64,000 nucleotides of DNA from Deinococcus radiopugnans ATCC 19172 (GTDB lineage Bacteria > Deinococcota > Deinococci > Deinococcales > Deinococcaceae): assembly GCF_006335125.1 (NCBI RefSeq), contig NZ_VDMO01000016.1:27976-91975 (forward strand). The letters run 5' to 3'. The notes beneath the pieces were generated by a model. The model saw nothing but the letters and a program-made list of their open reading frames with translations, was not told where the DNA came from and ran no database searches. How positions within the stretch are numbered: the first letter of the stretch is position 1; each line of letters opens with the position of its first letter. A program made the translations under genes and the position numbers. Below are positions 46,249-56,998 of the stretch, piece by piece.

Positions 46249-46602
46249 ATGTTTGACCTCTTCTATTTCCTGACCGTGCTGGCTGTCCTCGTTTCCGGCG
46301 TGGCGATCTTCAACTTCCAGCCCGACTTCTACACCTACGATTTTCGGGACGAGCTTGTGATTGTGTGGCTTGGACTGGAACTGAGAAAAATCGCCTCCTG
46401 GAGAATTCGCGCTGTCGAGACGGTGGCGTTCAGGCTCAGCGTCGTGTCTGCCCTCAACCTCAAGGGCGCGTCGTCCCAGACCCGGCCCATAAACATCGTT
46501 GCCATCACGTTGAAGGACAATCTGGTCATTGCCGTGACACCCCGGAATGTCCCGGAGTTCTGTGCGCGGGTGGCGGCCAGCATTCCGCGCCGGGCCGGAT
46601 GA
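46249..46602 (+). CDS. small membrane-anchored PH-like protein
   Basis: 117 residues. One N-terminal transmembrane helix (LFYFLTVLAVLVSGVAIF) precedes a beta-rich domain (RDELVIVWLGLELRKIASWRIRAVE, IVAITLKDNLVIAVTPRNVPEF) with a bacterial PH-like pattern. Function unknown. Lower in GC and less biased in codon use than flanking genes. The ATG at 46249 is chosen because the helix begins directly after it; a possible upstream TTG (46195) overlaps the rplS terminator. Confidence 0.7.
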   Translation: MFDLFYFLTVLAVLVSGVAIFNFQPDFYTYDFRDELVIVWLGLELRKIASWRIRAVETVAFRLSVVSALNLKGASSQTRPINIVAITLKDNLVIAVTPRNVPEFCARVAASIPRRAG

Positions 46603-46617
46603 ATCCCGCAAAGAAAT

Positions 46618-46644
46618 GGATTCCAGCCATAACAGCCGGAATCC
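46618..46644. terminator. bidirectional terminator between the PH-like gene and prs
   Basis: GGATTCC (46618-46624) pairs with GGAATCC (46638-46644), continued after a mismatch by GC/GC. The minus-strand side runs into ATTTCTTTG, which suits prs. Confidence 0.7.
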
Positions 46645-46663
46645 GTTTCCTGCGCCCTTTCCT

Positions 46664-47659
<996 letters not shown>

Positions 47660-47835
47660 GGGGGCATCCTCCAGGGATTGAGGGCTGGGCGACAGTGGGC
47701 GGCGCAAATCGCCCGAAGCATACCCGCCCCGCACGCTGGCTGTCAGGGCCAGGTGACGTCCCCGGCGTGGGGACAGAGGCGGCCCGGCCCGGTGTCCGGT
47801 TGAGGTGGACATCCGGCCAGCCCTGACACGCGCAC

Positions 47836-47841
47836 TACCAT
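47836..47841 (+). promoter_or_regulatory. -10 element TACCAT, leaderless start
   Basis: Ends 6 nt before the ATG at 47848. Confidence 0.65.
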
Positions 47842-47847
47842 GCAGGC

Positions 47848-49281
47848 ATGACCCTGGACGCGGTGATCGTCGGCGCTGGCCCCAATGGCCTCTCGGCTGC
47901 CCTGACCCTGGCCCGCGCCGGACTGCGGGTGCAGGTGCTGGAAGCGCACGAGACGGCGGGGGGCGGCATGCGCAGCTTGCCCCTGACGCGGCCCGGTTTC
48001 GTCCACGACTACGGCAGCGCCATTCACCCGCTGGCCGCCGCCAGCCCCGCCTTCCGCAAGTGGCCGCTGCACGCCTTCGGCCTGGACTGGGTGCAGCCTG
48101 ACGCCCCGGTGGCGCATCCGCTGGGACACGGCTCGGTCACGCTGGAGCGCAGCCTGGACGCCACCGCCGACGCGCTGGGGGCGGACGGCCCCGCCTGGAC
48201 TCGGTTGATGCGCCCCCTGCTTAGCGATTGGGAGGGCCTGTTGCACGACATCCTGCGCCCGCTGCCGCGCGTGCCGTCGCACTTCTTCACGCTGGCGCGG
48301 TTCGGGATTCGTGGCCTGCCGCCTGCCGAACTGCTGGGCCAACTGCTATTCCGCACGCCGCAGGCCCGCGCGCTGTGGGGTGGGCTGGCCGCGCACACGG
48401 TACTGCCCTTCTCGGCTCCCGGCACCTCGGCCATGACGCTGGTGCTGGCGCTGCTGGCCCACGCGGTGGGCTGGCCGTTTCCGCGCGGCGGGGCGCAGGC
48501 CATTCCCGACGCCATGCAGGCATATCTGGAATACCTGGGGGGCGAAGTAATCACGGGCGTGCAGGTCCGCTGCGCCGCCGACCTGCCCCCCGCCCGCGTG
48601 ACGCTGGTGGACAGCAGCCCCGCCGTGTTGCTGAATCTTCTCGGTGACCGCGCCCCCACCGCCTACCGCGCCGCGCTGGAACGCTACCGCTACGGCCCCG
48701 GCATTCAGAAACTGGACTACGCCCTGAGCGGCACGGTGCCGTGGACTGACCCGCGTGTGGCCCGCGCCGCCACCGTCCATCTGGGCGGCACGCTGGACGA
48801 GGTGGCGCGTTCGGAGGCCGCCGCCGCCACCCACGTCGCGGCGCGGCCTTACGTCCTAGCCGCACAGCACACCCTCTTCGACTCCACCCGTGCCCCCGCC
48901 GGAGGGCACACCTTCTGGGCCTACTCGCACGTCCCGAACGGCAGCGACGCGGACATTGGGGAGCGCATGGAAGCCCAGATCGAGCGGTACGCGCCGGGCT
49001 TCCGTGAGCTGGTGCTGGCCCGTCACCGCACCACCGCGCCGATGCTCCAGGCCTACAGCCCGGTCTTCGGCGGCGGCGACGTGAACGGGGGCAAGGGCGA
49101 TCTGTGGGGCCTGCTGGCCCGTCCGGTGCTGAGCGCCACGCCGTACCGCACGCCCGTCAGGGGCGTCTACCTGTGTTCCAGCAGCACGCCCCCCGGCGGC
49201 GGGATCCATGGTATGGCGGGCTACCACGCCGCGCTGGCCGCGCTGAAGGACGAGTTTGGGATTCAGGACTCGGAGGGGTGA
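47848..49281 (+). CDS. FAD-dependent desaturase/oxidoreductase (CrtI-like)
   Basis: 477 residues. N-terminal dinucleotide fold [20 protein letters not shown] with a 20-residue follow-up rich in acidic FAD contacts ([14 protein letters not shown]), then a middle substrate domain and a C-terminal [14 protein letters not shown] that closes the FAD site. The pattern fits phytoene-desaturase-related oxidoreductases; the large substrate cavity suggests a lipid or carotenoid. No carotenoid gene is adjacent, so the substrate is open. Confidence 0.85.
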   Translation: MTLDAVIVGAGPNGLSAALTLARAGLRVQVLEAHETAGGGMRSLPLTRPGFVHDYGSAIHPLAAASPAFRKWPLHAFGLDWVQPDAPVAHPLGHGSVTLERSLDATADALGADGPAWTRLMRPLLSDWEGLLHDILRPLPRVPSHFFTLARFGIRGLPPAELLGQLLFRTPQARALWGGLAAHTVLPFSAPGTSAMTLVLALLAHAVGWPFPRGGAQAIPDAMQAYLEYLGGEVITGVQVRCAADLPPARVTLVDSSPAVLLNLLGDRAPTAYRAALERYRYGPGIQKLDYALSGTVPWTDPRVARAATVHLGGTLDEVARSEAAAATHVAARPYVLAAQHTLFDSTRAPAGGHTFWAYSHVPNGSDADIGERMEAQIERYAPGFRELVLARHRTTAPMLQAYSPVFGGGDVNGGKGDLWGLLARPVLSATPYRTPVRGVYLCSSSTPPGGGIHGMAGYHAALAALKDEFGIQDSEG

Positions 49282-49305
49282 GGGGAGCAGTCCAACCGTC
49301 GAACC

Positions 49306-49361
49306 GTCAAACGGTCTAACCGCAAAGGCAGACAGCTTCTCTGGCGGTTAGACCGTTTGAC
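49306..49361. repeat. 18-bp perfect palindrome with neighbouring direct repeats
   Basis: GTCAAACGGTCTAACCGC (49306-49323) is complementary to 49344-49361 over all 18 bases with a 20-nt loop. Related motifs follow: ACGGTTTGACC near 49368 and ACGGTTTGCCC near 49384, with AACCGTCGAACCG before it. It sits between the CrtI-like gene and the molybdenum enzyme operon, and it lacks a U-tract. Confidence 0.75.
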
Positions 49362-49457
49362 CTTTAGACGGTTTGACCCACAGACGGTTTGCCCCATCAT
49401 TCTCCCACCTCAAGACCCCGTGAACCCGGGCCCGCACCGCCTCACGCCGCGCCGCCG

Positions 49458-49463
49458 TAGCCT
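49458..49463 (+). promoter_or_regulatory. -10 element TAGCCT, leaderless start
   Basis: Ends 7 nt before the ATG at 49471; expected promoter of the three-gene molybdenum operon. Confidence 0.65.
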
Positions 49464-49470
49464 GCGTGCC

Positions 49471-49953
49471 ATGACCACACTCAACAGCGTTCCCCTGACC
49501 CTCACGGTCAACGGGCAGGCGCACGCTCTGGACATTCCCGTGCAGGCCACCCTGCTGGACGTGCTGCGCGAGCGGCTGCACCTGACCGGCACCAAGAAGG
49601 GCTGTGACCACGGCCAGTGCGGGGCCTGCACCGTGCTGATGGACGGCGAACCCCACCTGAGCTGCCTGACCCTGGCCCTGAGCGCCCAGCACCACGAGAT
49701 CGGCACCATCGAGGGCCTGAGCGCCCCGGACGGCGAACTGCACCCGATGCAGGCGGCGTTTCTGGAACACGACGCCTTCCAGTGCGGCTACTGCACGCCC
49801 GGCCAGATTCTCAGCGCGGTGGCCTGCGTGGAGTGCGGCCACGCCGAGAACGACGCCGAGCTGCGCGATTTCATGAGCGGCAACCTGTGCCGCTGCGCCG
49901 CCTACCCGCAGATTTTTGAGGCCGTGAAGAGCGTGGCCGGAGAGCGGCGATGA
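49471..49953 (+). CDS. aldehyde oxidoreductase, 2Fe-2S subunit (PaoA-like)
   Basis: 160 residues. Two [2Fe-2S] domains: plant-ferredoxin type with GCDHGQCGACTVL and a following cysteine in HLSC, and the four-helix domain with CGYCTPGQ and GNLCRC. Passes electrons from the molybdenum site to FAD. Unlike E. coli PaoA it has no twin-arginine signal, so the complex is probably cytoplasmic. The stop overlaps the next gene (ATGA). Start ATG 49471 is supported by the -10 element. Confidence 0.93.
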   Translation: MTTLNSVPLTLTVNGQAHALDIPVQATLLDVLRERLHLTGTKKGCDHGQCGACTVLMDGEPHLSCLTLALSAQHHEIGTIEGLSAPDGELHPMQAAFLEHDAFQCGYCTPGQILSAVACVECGHAENDAELRDFMSGNLCRCAAYPQIFEAVKSVAGERR

Positions 49954-50966
49954 GGCCCTTTGAGTACGCCAGAGCGCAGAGCGTAGACGGCGCGGTGGGC
50001 CAGCCGGGCAAGTTCCTGGCGGGCGGCACCACCCTGCTTGACCTGATGAAGCTGGACGTGGAGCGCCCCGCCCACCTGACCGACATCACGCCTTTGCGCG
50101 AAAATGGCGAGCTGTCGCAGATCGTGGAGGATGGAGACGGCGTGCGGATCGGCGCGCTGACCTCCATGTCGCAGACTGCCGAACACCCGCTGATCGCCAC
50201 GCGCTACCCGGCATTGCGGGCTGCGTTATTGGCGGGCGCATCCCAGCAGATTCGCAACATGGCGAGCATGGGCGGCAACGTCATGCAGCGCACCCGTTGC
50301 CCGTACTTCCGCGATCTGGCCTTCAAGGAATGCAACAAGCGCGAACCCGGCAGCGGCTGCGGCGCCCGCGAGGGCTTTCACCGCAAGATGGCGATCCTGG
50401 GCGGCTCGGAGGGTTGCATTGCCACCCACGCCTCGGACGCTTCGGTGGCATTGGTGGCCTACGGGGCGGCCTTGACCCTGTGCGGCCCGGACGGGGAACG
50501 CACCGTCAAGCTGGAAGAGTTCAACCTGCTGCCCGGCGATACCCCCAACATTGAACACGATTTGAAAGAGGGGGAGTTGATCGTGGCGCTGACGCTGCCC
50601 GCCCCCATCGCTGAGAATGGCGTGTACCTGAAAGTGCGGGATCGCGAGAGCTACGAGTTTGCGCTGAGCAGTTGCGCCGCCGTGCTGGACGTGCAGGACG
50701 GAAAGGTGAAGGCGGCCCGCGTCGCGCTGGGCGGAGTCGGCACCAAGCCCTGGCGCTCGCCGGAAGCTGAGGCCACATTAATCGGCCAGCCCGCCACCCG
50801 CGAGACCTTCGAGACCGCCGCCCGCGCCGCGCTTCAGCACGCGCATCCACTCCCACAGAACGCCTTCAAGGTGCCGCTGACCGCCCGCGTGATTGTCCGG
50901 GCGCTGATGCAGGCGGCAGGACTGGTGGATGAGGCTGGAAATTCCATTCAGGGGGAGCAAGCATGA
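49950..50966 (+). CDS. aldehyde oxidoreductase, FAD and 4Fe-4S subunit (PaoB-like)
   Basis: 338 residues. FAD contacts FLAGGTTLLDLMKL and ASMGGNVMQ. After it lies an insert with cysteines CPYFRDLAF, ECNKREPGSGCG, and C in EGCIATHASD, the pattern of the extra [4Fe-4S] cluster known in E. coli PaoB (YagS). It links the 2Fe-2S and molybdenum subunits. Overlaps both neighbours by 4 bp, so one transcript and coupled translation. Confidence 0.93.
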   Translation: MRPFEYARAQSVDGAVGQPGKFLAGGTTLLDLMKLDVERPAHLTDITPLRENGELSQIVEDGDGVRIGALTSMSQTAEHPLIATRYPALRAALLAGASQQIRNMASMGGNVMQRTRCPYFRDLAFKECNKREPGSGCGAREGFHRKMAILGGSEGCIATHASDASVALVAYGAALTLCGPDGERTVKLEEFNLLPGDTPNIEHDLKEGELIVALTLPAPIAENGVYLKVRDRESYEFALSSCAAVLDVQDGKVKAARVALGGVGTKPWRSPEAEATLIGQPATRETFETAARAALQHAHPLPQNAFKVPLTARVIVRALMQAAGLVDEAGNSIQGEQA

Positions 50967-53257
50967 CCGTTCAGAAAGGCCAGCCCCAGCACTACGTGGG
51001 CCAGCGGGTCAGCCGCGTGGACGGCCCCGACAAGGTGCGCGGCGCGGCGACGTACACCGCCGAGTTCGATCTGCCGCGACTGGCGCACGCCGTCCTGGTC
51101 AGCGCCACGATTCCCCACGGCAGCATCAAGAAGATTGACCAGAAGGCCGCCCGCGCCGTGCCGGGGGTGCTGGACATCCTGACGCACGAGTCGGAGGGCA
51201 TGAAGCTGGGGCCGGTCAAGGCGTACCCGCGCGGCCCCGCCGGAACCTCTGTACTGCCGCTCCAGTCGCCCAAGATCGAGTTCCGGGGGCAGCCGGTGGC
51301 CCTGGTGGTGGCCGAGTCGCTGGAGGCCGCCCAGCACGCCGCGCAACTGCTGGAGATCGAGTACGACGCCCACGACTTCCGCGCCACGCTGGAACAGGGA
51401 ATGAATGGGCTGCCGCTGCTGGACAAGCTGCCGATGCCGCCGCTGGGCCATTCGCGCGGGAATGTCAAAGAGGGGCTTAAAGAGGCGGCCAGCACCTTTT
51501 CAGCCACCTACGACACCCCGGTTCACCACCACAACCCAATGGAAATGCACGCCGTGATCGCCGCCTGGGACGGCGACGAGCGTGTCACGGTCTACGAGCC
51601 GACGCAGTGGATGCAGGCGTCTCAGCACACCCTGGCCGCCATGCTGGGGCTGGAGCCGGACAATGTGCATGTGATCAGCCCGTTTGTGGGCGGGGGCTTC
51701 GGGAACAAGGCGACGACGTGGCCGCACCTGCCGCCCGTCGTGCTGGCCGCGCGCAAGCTGGGCCGCCCGGTCAAGCTGGTGCTGAGCCGCGCGCAGATGT
51801 TCGCCGCCGTGGGCTACCGCGCCGCCACCACCTCGGCGTATTCGGTGGGGCTGGACGGGGACGCGCAACTGACGGCCATGACGCTGGACGCGCAGTTGCA
51901 GACCGGCCCATCGGACCTCTTCCCCGAACAGGTGGGCAACATTCCCAAGATGCTGTACGCCAACCCCAACATGGAGCTGAACTACACGCTGATCCGCACC
52001 CACGCCGGGCCGAACATCATGATGCGTGCCCCCGGCGAGGCCAGCGGCAGCTTCGGCCTAGAAGTCCTGATGGACGAGCTGGCCGAGCGGGCGGGCCTCG
52101 ATCCGGTGGAGTTCCGCCGCCGCAACCACGCCCCAGAGAACAGTGACCCGGAGAGCGGCAAGCCCTACAGCAGCAAGCACCTGCTGGAGTGCTATGACCG
52201 CGCGGCGCAGGCGTTTGGCTGGGAGGGGCGCAATCCCGAGATCGGCTCCATGCGCGATGGCAACACGCTGATCGGCTGGGGCATGGCGACGGCCACCTAC
52301 CCGGTCTACGCCAGCGCCGCCACCGCCCGCGCCCGGCTGTGTGCCGACGGCCACGTGGAAATCGAGGCGGGCAGCCACGACATCGGCACCGGCACGTATT
52401 CCATTCTGGCCGGGATCGCCGCCGACTCGCTGGGCCTGGACATCGGGCAGGTGACGGTCAAGCTGGGCGACTCCCGGTTGCCCAAGAACGGCTATTCCGG
52501 CGGCAGCCGCACCGCGAGCAGCGTGGGCAGCGCCGTGCTGGCCGCCGCGATGGGCCTGCGTGAGGAATTGACGGAAGCCGCCACCCACGATTCCGCCTCC
52601 CCGCTGTTCGGCGTGGCGGGCCAGGAGATTCACCCGCGCGACGGTGGCCTGTACCTGGGCGACACCGATCAGGGCGAGACCTACACCGCCATCCTGCGCC
52701 GCCTGGGCAAGGATCAGCACGAGGTCTACCGCGAAACCATCCCGCACGAGGGCAGCCAGAAGCAACTCGATCAGCTCAAGGCGGGCAAGGACGGCAGCGT
52801 GGCAGCGGTGGCCGAGCGCTTCGCCCGTCACTCCTGGGGCGCGGTGTTCGTGGAGGTTCGCATTGATCCCGACTTCATGACCCCGCGCGTCAGCCGGGTG
52901 GTGGGGGCCTTCGACATCGGGCAGGTGATCAACGCCAAGACCGCCGAGTCGCAACTGACCGGGGGCATGGTCTGGGGCGTGGGCATGGCGCTGCACGAGG
53001 AAACCCACACCGATGACCGAACCGGCCTGATTCTCAACAGCGATCTGGCCGAGTATCACATCCCGGTCAACGCCGACATCGGCAGCGTGCAGGCCATCGC
53101 GCTGGATCACCCGGATTTCCGGGTCAGCGCCCTGGGCGCGCGTGGCGCGGGCGAGATCGGCATCGTGGGCACCGCCGCCGCCGTCGCCAACGCGATCTAC
53201 CACGCGACAGGCAAGCGGGTGCGCGAGACGCCGATCACGCTGGACAAGCTGTTGTAA
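50963..53257 (+). CDS. aldehyde oxidoreductase, molybdenum-binding subunit (PaoC-like)
   Basis: 764 residues of the xanthine oxidase family, likely carrying molybdopterin cytosine dinucleotide. Marks: VDGPDKVRGAATYTAEFDLP, VGGGFGNKATTWPHLP, APGEASGSFGLEVLMDELAE and, near the end, GARGAGEIGIVGTAAAVANAI with the glutamate of the active site. The presence of a PaoB-type partner points to an aldehyde dehydrogenase rather than xanthine dehydrogenase; the aldehyde is unknown. No XdhC/PaoD maturation gene is next to it. Confidence 0.92.
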   Translation: MTVQKGQPQHYVGQRVSRVDGPDKVRGAATYTAEFDLPRLAHAVLVSATIPHGSIKKIDQKAARAVPGVLDILTHESEGMKLGPVKAYPRGPAGTSVLPLQSPKIEFRGQPVALVVAESLEAAQHAAQLLEIEYDAHDFRATLEQGMNGLPLLDKLPMPPLGHSRGNVKEGLKEAASTFSATYDTPVHHHNPMEMHAVIAAWDGDERVTVYEPTQWMQASQHTLAAMLGLEPDNVHVISPFVGGGFGNKATTWPHLPPVVLAARKLGRPVKLVLSRAQMFAAVGYRAATTSAYSVGLDGDAQLTAMTLDAQLQTGPSDLFPEQVGNIPKMLYANPNMELNYTLIRTHAGPNIMMRAPGEASGSFGLEVLMDELAERAGLDPVEFRRRNHAPENSDPESGKPYSSKHLLECYDRAAQAFGWEGRNPEIGSMRDGNTLIGWGMATATYPVYASAATARARLCADGHVEIEAGSHDIGTGTYSILAGIAADSLGLDIGQVTVKLGDSRLPKNGYSGGSRTASSVGSAVLAAAMGLREELTEAATHDSASPLFGVAGQEIHPRDGGLYLGDTDQGETYTAILRRLGKDQHEVYRETIPHEGSQKQLDQLKAGKDGSVAAVAERFARHSWGAVFVEVRIDPDFMTPRVSRVVGAFDIGQVINAKTAESQLTGGMVWGVGMALHEETHTDDRTGLILNSDLAEYHIPVNADIGSVQAIALDHPDFRVSALGARGAGEIGIVGTAAAVANAIYHATGKRVRETPITLDKLL

Positions 53258-53262
53258 TCAGG

Positions 53263-53296
53263 GGTCAGGCCCTTCTAAAAATCTGATGGCCTGACC
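53263..53296 (+). terminator. terminator of the molybdenum enzyme operon
   Basis: GGTCAGGCC (53263-53271) pairs with GGCCTGACC (53288-53296), 9 bp perfect, AT-rich loop, 6 bp behind the stop. It also faces the convergent FAD gene at 53327. Confidence 0.7.
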
Positions 53297-53326
53297 GGCC
53301 CACGGAGGAAAATCAGGGTCTCAATT

Positions 53327-54592
53327 TCAGGCCCCCCGTGGGCGGCTCAGGGCGGCCAGATCGTCCAGCAGGATGGCCGCCGCCTTCTCGCCGCTTTCCA
53401 TGGCCCCCTGAATGCCACTCATGGAGGTGACTTCCGAGGCCAGCAGGACGCCGGGCAGCCCCGTGGCGTGGCCGGGCAATGTCGCCACGTAACCGGGCGG
53501 CTGCGGGTACTGGGCGTGTGGGATTCGCTCCACGGCCAATGTCCGCAGGCCGGAGACTGCCGCCTCACCGTACCAGTGCGCCAGCTCGCCGCGCACGCGG
53601 GCGTCCAACGCAGCGTCTTCCAGCAGGGGCAGATCCAGCACGCTGACCACCAGCAGCTGCTGACCCGGCGGCACCCGCCCCGGCAGCACGTTGCTGAGCC
53701 ACTGGGCGTTGTTGATCAGTCCAGTTTCGGCGTTGAGCAGCAGGCGGGGCTGATCGTCGATTGCCCTGTCGGCGGCGTAGGACAGGTACGTGCTGCCCAG
53801 ACTGCCGCGCGAGACGTCCTGGCCCAGCAGCCCCGCCGCCGCGTTCGGATCGGTGGCGACGATCACGCTGCGGGCGTCCAACTCACCGTTCGAGGTCTGA
53901 AGGGTGACGTGGGAGCCGTGCGCCGTCAGAGCCGTCACGCGCACGTTGACCTGAACGTCCACTCCCGCCGCCAGCTGCTGTGGAATGGCGCCCATGCCCA
54001 CGCGGGGCAGCGCCGCGCCGCCGTCGATGAGCATGCGGAAGTAGTAGCGGAACAGCCGCGCGGAGGTGTCCAGCTCGCGCCGCAGGAAGATGCCTCCGAA
54101 GAAGGGCCGGAAGAAATTGTTCAGCGCGGCCTCGCTGAAGCCCTGGCCGCGCAGGTAACTCTCGGTGGTCTCGTCGGGGCCGATGAGCAGGGTGTGGGGC
54201 GGTGGGGCCAGCAGTTCCAGCGCCAGTCGGCCCACCCTCAGCTTGTCGGCCACGCTCAGCACGCCCGTGGTCAGGGTGCTGGGCAGCGCCGCCGGATCGC
54301 GCCGGGGATCGCCCAGCACGTCCTCGCGCCGGCCACGCCGCACCGCCGCCGAGGGCGGAATGGGCACCAGCTCCAGGGCGTCCAGATCGAGATTGCGCCT
54401 CACCGCCGGGTAACCCGGAAACAGCACCTGATACCCGGCGTCCAGCGTGAAGCCGTCCACCACCCGCGAGCGCACCCGTCCGCCCAGCACTGCCGACGCC
54501 TCCAGCACCCGCACCCGCCGCCCGGCCCGGCCGAGGATCCGCGCCGCCGTCAGTCCGGCCAGCCCCGCGCCTACGATCACTGTGTCGTGCAT
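53327..54592 (-). CDS. FAD-dependent amine oxidase/desaturase-like oxidoreductase
   Basis: 421 residues. Rossmann FAD motif [20 protein letters not shown], then [20 protein letters not shown], a hydrophobic middle domain and the C-terminal [23 protein letters not shown]. Family: flavin amine oxidase/protoporphyrinogen-oxidase-like. Substrate unknown; a carotenoid or squalene relative is possible. ATG 54592 has TAGCCT 7 nt upstream and no SD. Confidence 0.85.
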   Translation of the reverse strand: MHDTVIVGAGLAGLTAARILGRAGRRVRVLEASAVLGGRVRSRVVDGFTLDAGYQVLFPGYPAVRRNLDLDALELVPIPPSAAVRRGRREDVLGDPRRDPAALPSTLTTGVLSVADKLRVGRLALELLAPPPHTLLIGPDETTESYLRGQGFSEAALNNFFRPFFGGIFLRRELDTSARLFRYYFRMLIDGGAALPRVGMGAIPQQLAAGVDVQVNVRVTALTAHGSHVTLQTSNGELDARSVIVATDPNAAAGLLGQDVSRGSLGSTYLSYAADRAIDDQPRLLLNAETGLINNAQWLSNVLPGRVPPGQQLLVVSVLDLPLLEDAALDARVRGELAHWYGEAAVSGLRTLAVERIPHAQYPQPPGYVATLPGHATGLPGVLLASEVTSMSGIQGAMESGEKAAAILLDDLAALSRPRGA

Positions 54593-54599
54593 GGGGCAC

Positions 54600-54605
54600 A
54601 GGCTA
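54600..54605 (-). promoter_or_regulatory. -10 element TAGCCT, leaderless start
   Basis: Ends 7 nt before the ATG at 54592. Confidence 0.65.
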
Positions 54606-54656
54606 CGGGAAAACAGGCGACTCTGGCCGGGATCTGGTGGGGCTCAGGGCTGAGCG

Positions 54657-55367
54657 CTATACGGACGCGTCGGTGCGCCGATAGAGCTTCAGCGGTCTGC
54701 CGGTGGTCTGGTATTGCACGTCCACCGTGGCGAAGGACAGCCCCACCAGATATTCCAGGTAGCGCCACGCCGTGATGCGGCTGACCCCCAGGTGCTTGCC
54801 TGCCAGCTCGGCGCTCCAGGCCTCCGGGCCGCGGTCCAGCAGGCGCTGCACCCTGGTCAGGGTGGCGGCGTCAATGCCCTTGGGCAGATGGGTGACCGGA
54901 TCGTGGCGCAGCAGCCGGTCGACCCCAGACTGGGTCAGGTGGCCAGCGCTGCTCACGGCGCGGCGCTGCTGATGCCGCTGAAAAGCGGCCTGAAGCCGCT
55001 GCCGGTCAAACGGCTTGATCAGAAAATCCAGGACGCCGCTGCGCACCGCCGTCTGGACGGTGGGCAGATCGTTGGCGGCGGTGACCATGATCACGTCCGG
55101 GCTGCTGGGCGTGCGGGGCAATCCGCTGACCCAGTCCAGACCATTGCCGTCCGGCAGGTAGATGTCCACCATCAGCAGATCCACCGTCAGCTGACCCAGA
55201 TCCTGCTCGGCCTGGGCCAGCGTGCCCACGGCGCTGACCACCTGAAAACCGGGCGTGTCGGCCACCAGGGTGCGGTGGATGGTGCGCACCAGTTCGTCGT
55301 CCTCGACGATCATCACACGGCTGGGCGTGGGCTGGGCCTGGGCAGGCAGAGGCGGGGAGCGGGTCAT
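54657..55367 (-). CDS. response regulator, CitB/DcuR type
   Basis: 236 residues. Receiver domain 15-135 with the phosphorylated aspartate in LLMVDIYLPDGNG, acidic pair IVEDDELV, threonine in MVTAAND and lysine in FLIKPFD. The C-terminus (ATLTRVQRLLDRGPEAWSAELAGKHLGVSRITAWRYLEYL) is a winged/HTH DNA-binding domain with the VSRITAWRYL recognition helix typical of CitB/DcuR regulators. The start ATG 55367 overlaps the kinase stop (ATGA). Probably controls the divergent ABC importer. Confidence 0.93.
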   Translation of the reverse strand: MTRSPPLPAQAQPTPSRVMIVEDDELVRTIHRTLVADTPGFQVVSAVGTLAQAEQDLGQLTVDLLMVDIYLPDGNGLDWVSGLPRTPSSPDVIMVTAANDLPTVQTAVRSGVLDFLIKPFDRQRLQAAFQRHQQRRAVSSAGHLTQSGVDRLLRHDPVTHLPKGIDAATLTRVQRLLDRGPEAWSAELAGKHLGVSRITAWRYLEYLVGLSFATVDVQYQTTGRPLKLYRRTDASV

Positions 55368-56998
55368 CCGCCCCCCGCCGGAATGCTGATGATGAAGACC
55401 GTTTCTTCTGGGGTTCGCAGGTGTTCCATCTGCCCGCCCAGGCCCAACAGGTGCTGCCGGATCAACGACAGCCCCTGACCACGCCCCGGCCCTTTGGTGG
55501 AGAAGCCCGGCTGCTGGAGGTGCTGCGGGTTCAGGCCGGGGCCACTGTCCCGCACCTCCAGCTGAAGCCCCTCGGCGTCCTCGCCGAGCATGACCGTGAT
55601 GCGGCGCTCGGGCTGGCCCTGCACGGCGTCGAAGGCGTTTTCGATCAGGTTGCCTGCCGCCAGCAGCACGGCGTCGATCACGGGTTCGGGCCAGTGATCG
55701 GCCAGCGCCGACGAGGCGTCCACCTGTAGATCGGTGCCCAGTTCACGCGCGCGGGCGATCTTGCCGGCCAGCAGGGCGGCCAGCCGGGGCGGCGCGATGC
55801 CCGCCACGCTGTCGCTGACGTGCTGCGCCTGCCCCGCCTCGCGCTGGATCACCTGCAGGGCCAGTTCGGGACGGCCGATCTGCATCAGACCCGCGACGGT
55901 GTGCAGGCGGTTGGTGAACTCGTGGGTCTGAGAGCGCAGCAGCTCGACGTACTGGCGGGTCTGGGTCAGTTCCTCGGCCAGCCGCACCGCCTCGGCGCGC
56001 TCGCGGAACAGGATCAGGCGCTGAGGGCCGGGCAGCGGATAACAGGTCAGCAACATGGGTTGCCGTTGCCACACGCCGGGCCGATCCTGAAAGGACTCCC
56101 CGCCCGCGCGGCCCAGCAGGGCATGCAGTTCGGGCCACAGCTGCGGCAGAGGCGGCAATTCCGAAACCTGCCCGGCCTGCAGATACGTCAGGGCGCGTGG
56201 ATTGGCGAGCAGCACACGGTGACCGTCCAGCACCAGCACGCCGTCTTGCAGGGCCGTCAGCACCGCGTGATGCTGGGACACCAGTCCCGAAATCTGGTCG
56301 GGTTCCAGATCGAACAGATCGCGGCGCAGCCGGCCGCTCAGGTACAGGCTGCTCAGCAGCGCGAACAGCAGGCCAAAGCCGTACCACGGCAGCAGGCCCC
56401 ACATCACGCGCGCAATCCCGGCCTGCACGGTGGGCAGCAGAAAGCCGGTGGACACCAGACCGATCACCCGCGCCTCCGCGTCCCGGATCTCGGCCTTGCC
56501 CCAGATGAAGTCGCGGAACTGCTGCACGCCCACCTCCACCGGATCGCCGCCCACCAGCACGTCGTCCAGCCCACCCCCCTGGCTGATGCGCTGCGCCAGG
56601 GCCGGGGGAAAGGGGTGGGCGTAGCGCATGCCCAGCCGTCCGCCCACCACCAGAAAATCCGCGCCGATCTCGGCCTGGATCTGCCGCAGCAGCGGGTCGA
56701 TCTGCAGCGGCACGTCCGGGCGGGTGAAGTAGGTCTTGACCGTGGGCGTCGCGGCAATGGTGCGCGAGAGCATCAGCGCGCGGTCTCCGAACTCCTGGCG
56801 CGTGTGCGAGGTGAGCGAGGCGTACTGCACCGCCGCCAGAATCAGCATCAGCAGGGTAAACACCGTGACCTGACTGAGGAAGAACCGCTGCCACATCCGC
56901 AGGCGCCGCCAGCGCGCCGGGGGCACCGAGAGGCGGGCCAGCCGCGCCGCGTCGGACGGGCGCGATGGAGGTGACAGGGCCGCGTCAGAGCCGCGCAT
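55364..56998 (-). CDS. sensor histidine kinase, CitA/DcuS type
   Basis: 544 residues. First membrane helix about 38-58 (FLSQVTVFTLLMLILAAVQY), a periplasmic sensor domain (60-185), second helix (LLPWYGFGLLFALLSSLYL), a cytoplasmic PAS-like linker (220-330) and the kinase core. The H-box is SQTHEFTNRLHTVAGLMQIG, N-box NLIENAFDAVQ, G-boxes DSGPGL and GRGQGLSLI. This H-box form defines the CitA/DcuS family. ATG 56998 overlaps the upstream binding-protein gene by 14 bp; a later Met at MWQRFFLSQ is less likely. Confidence 0.92.
   Translation of the reverse strand: MRGSDAALSPPSRPSDAARLARLSVPPARWRRLRMWQRFFLSQVTVFTLLMLILAAVQYASLTSHTRQEFGDRALMLSRTIAATPTVKTYFTRPDVPLQIDPLLRQIQAEIGADFLVVGGRLGMRYAHPFPPALAQRISQGGGLDDVLVGGDPVEVGVQQFRDFIWGKAEIRDAEARVIGLVSTGFLLPTVQAGIARVMWGLLPWYGFGLLFALLSSLYLSGRLRRDLFDLEPDQISGLVSQHHAVLTALQDGVLVLDGHRVLLANPRALTYLQAGQVSELPPLPQLWPELHALLGRAGGESFQDRPGVWQRQPMLLTCYPLPGPQRLILFRERAEAVRLAEELTQTRQYVELLRSQTHEFTNRLHTVAGLMQIGRPELALQVIQREAGQAQHVSDSVAGIAPPRLAALLAGKIARARELGTDLQVDASSALADHWPEPVIDAVLLAAGNLIENAFDAVQGQPERRITVMLGEDAEGLQLEVRDSGPGLNPQHLQQPGFSTKGPGRGQGLSLIRQHLLGLGGQMEHLRTPEETVFIISIPAGGG

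Noticed and set aside
49306..49361. Rho-independent terminator of the CrtI-like gene
   Set aside because: Loop of 20 nt and no U-tract; kept as a palindromic repeat instead.
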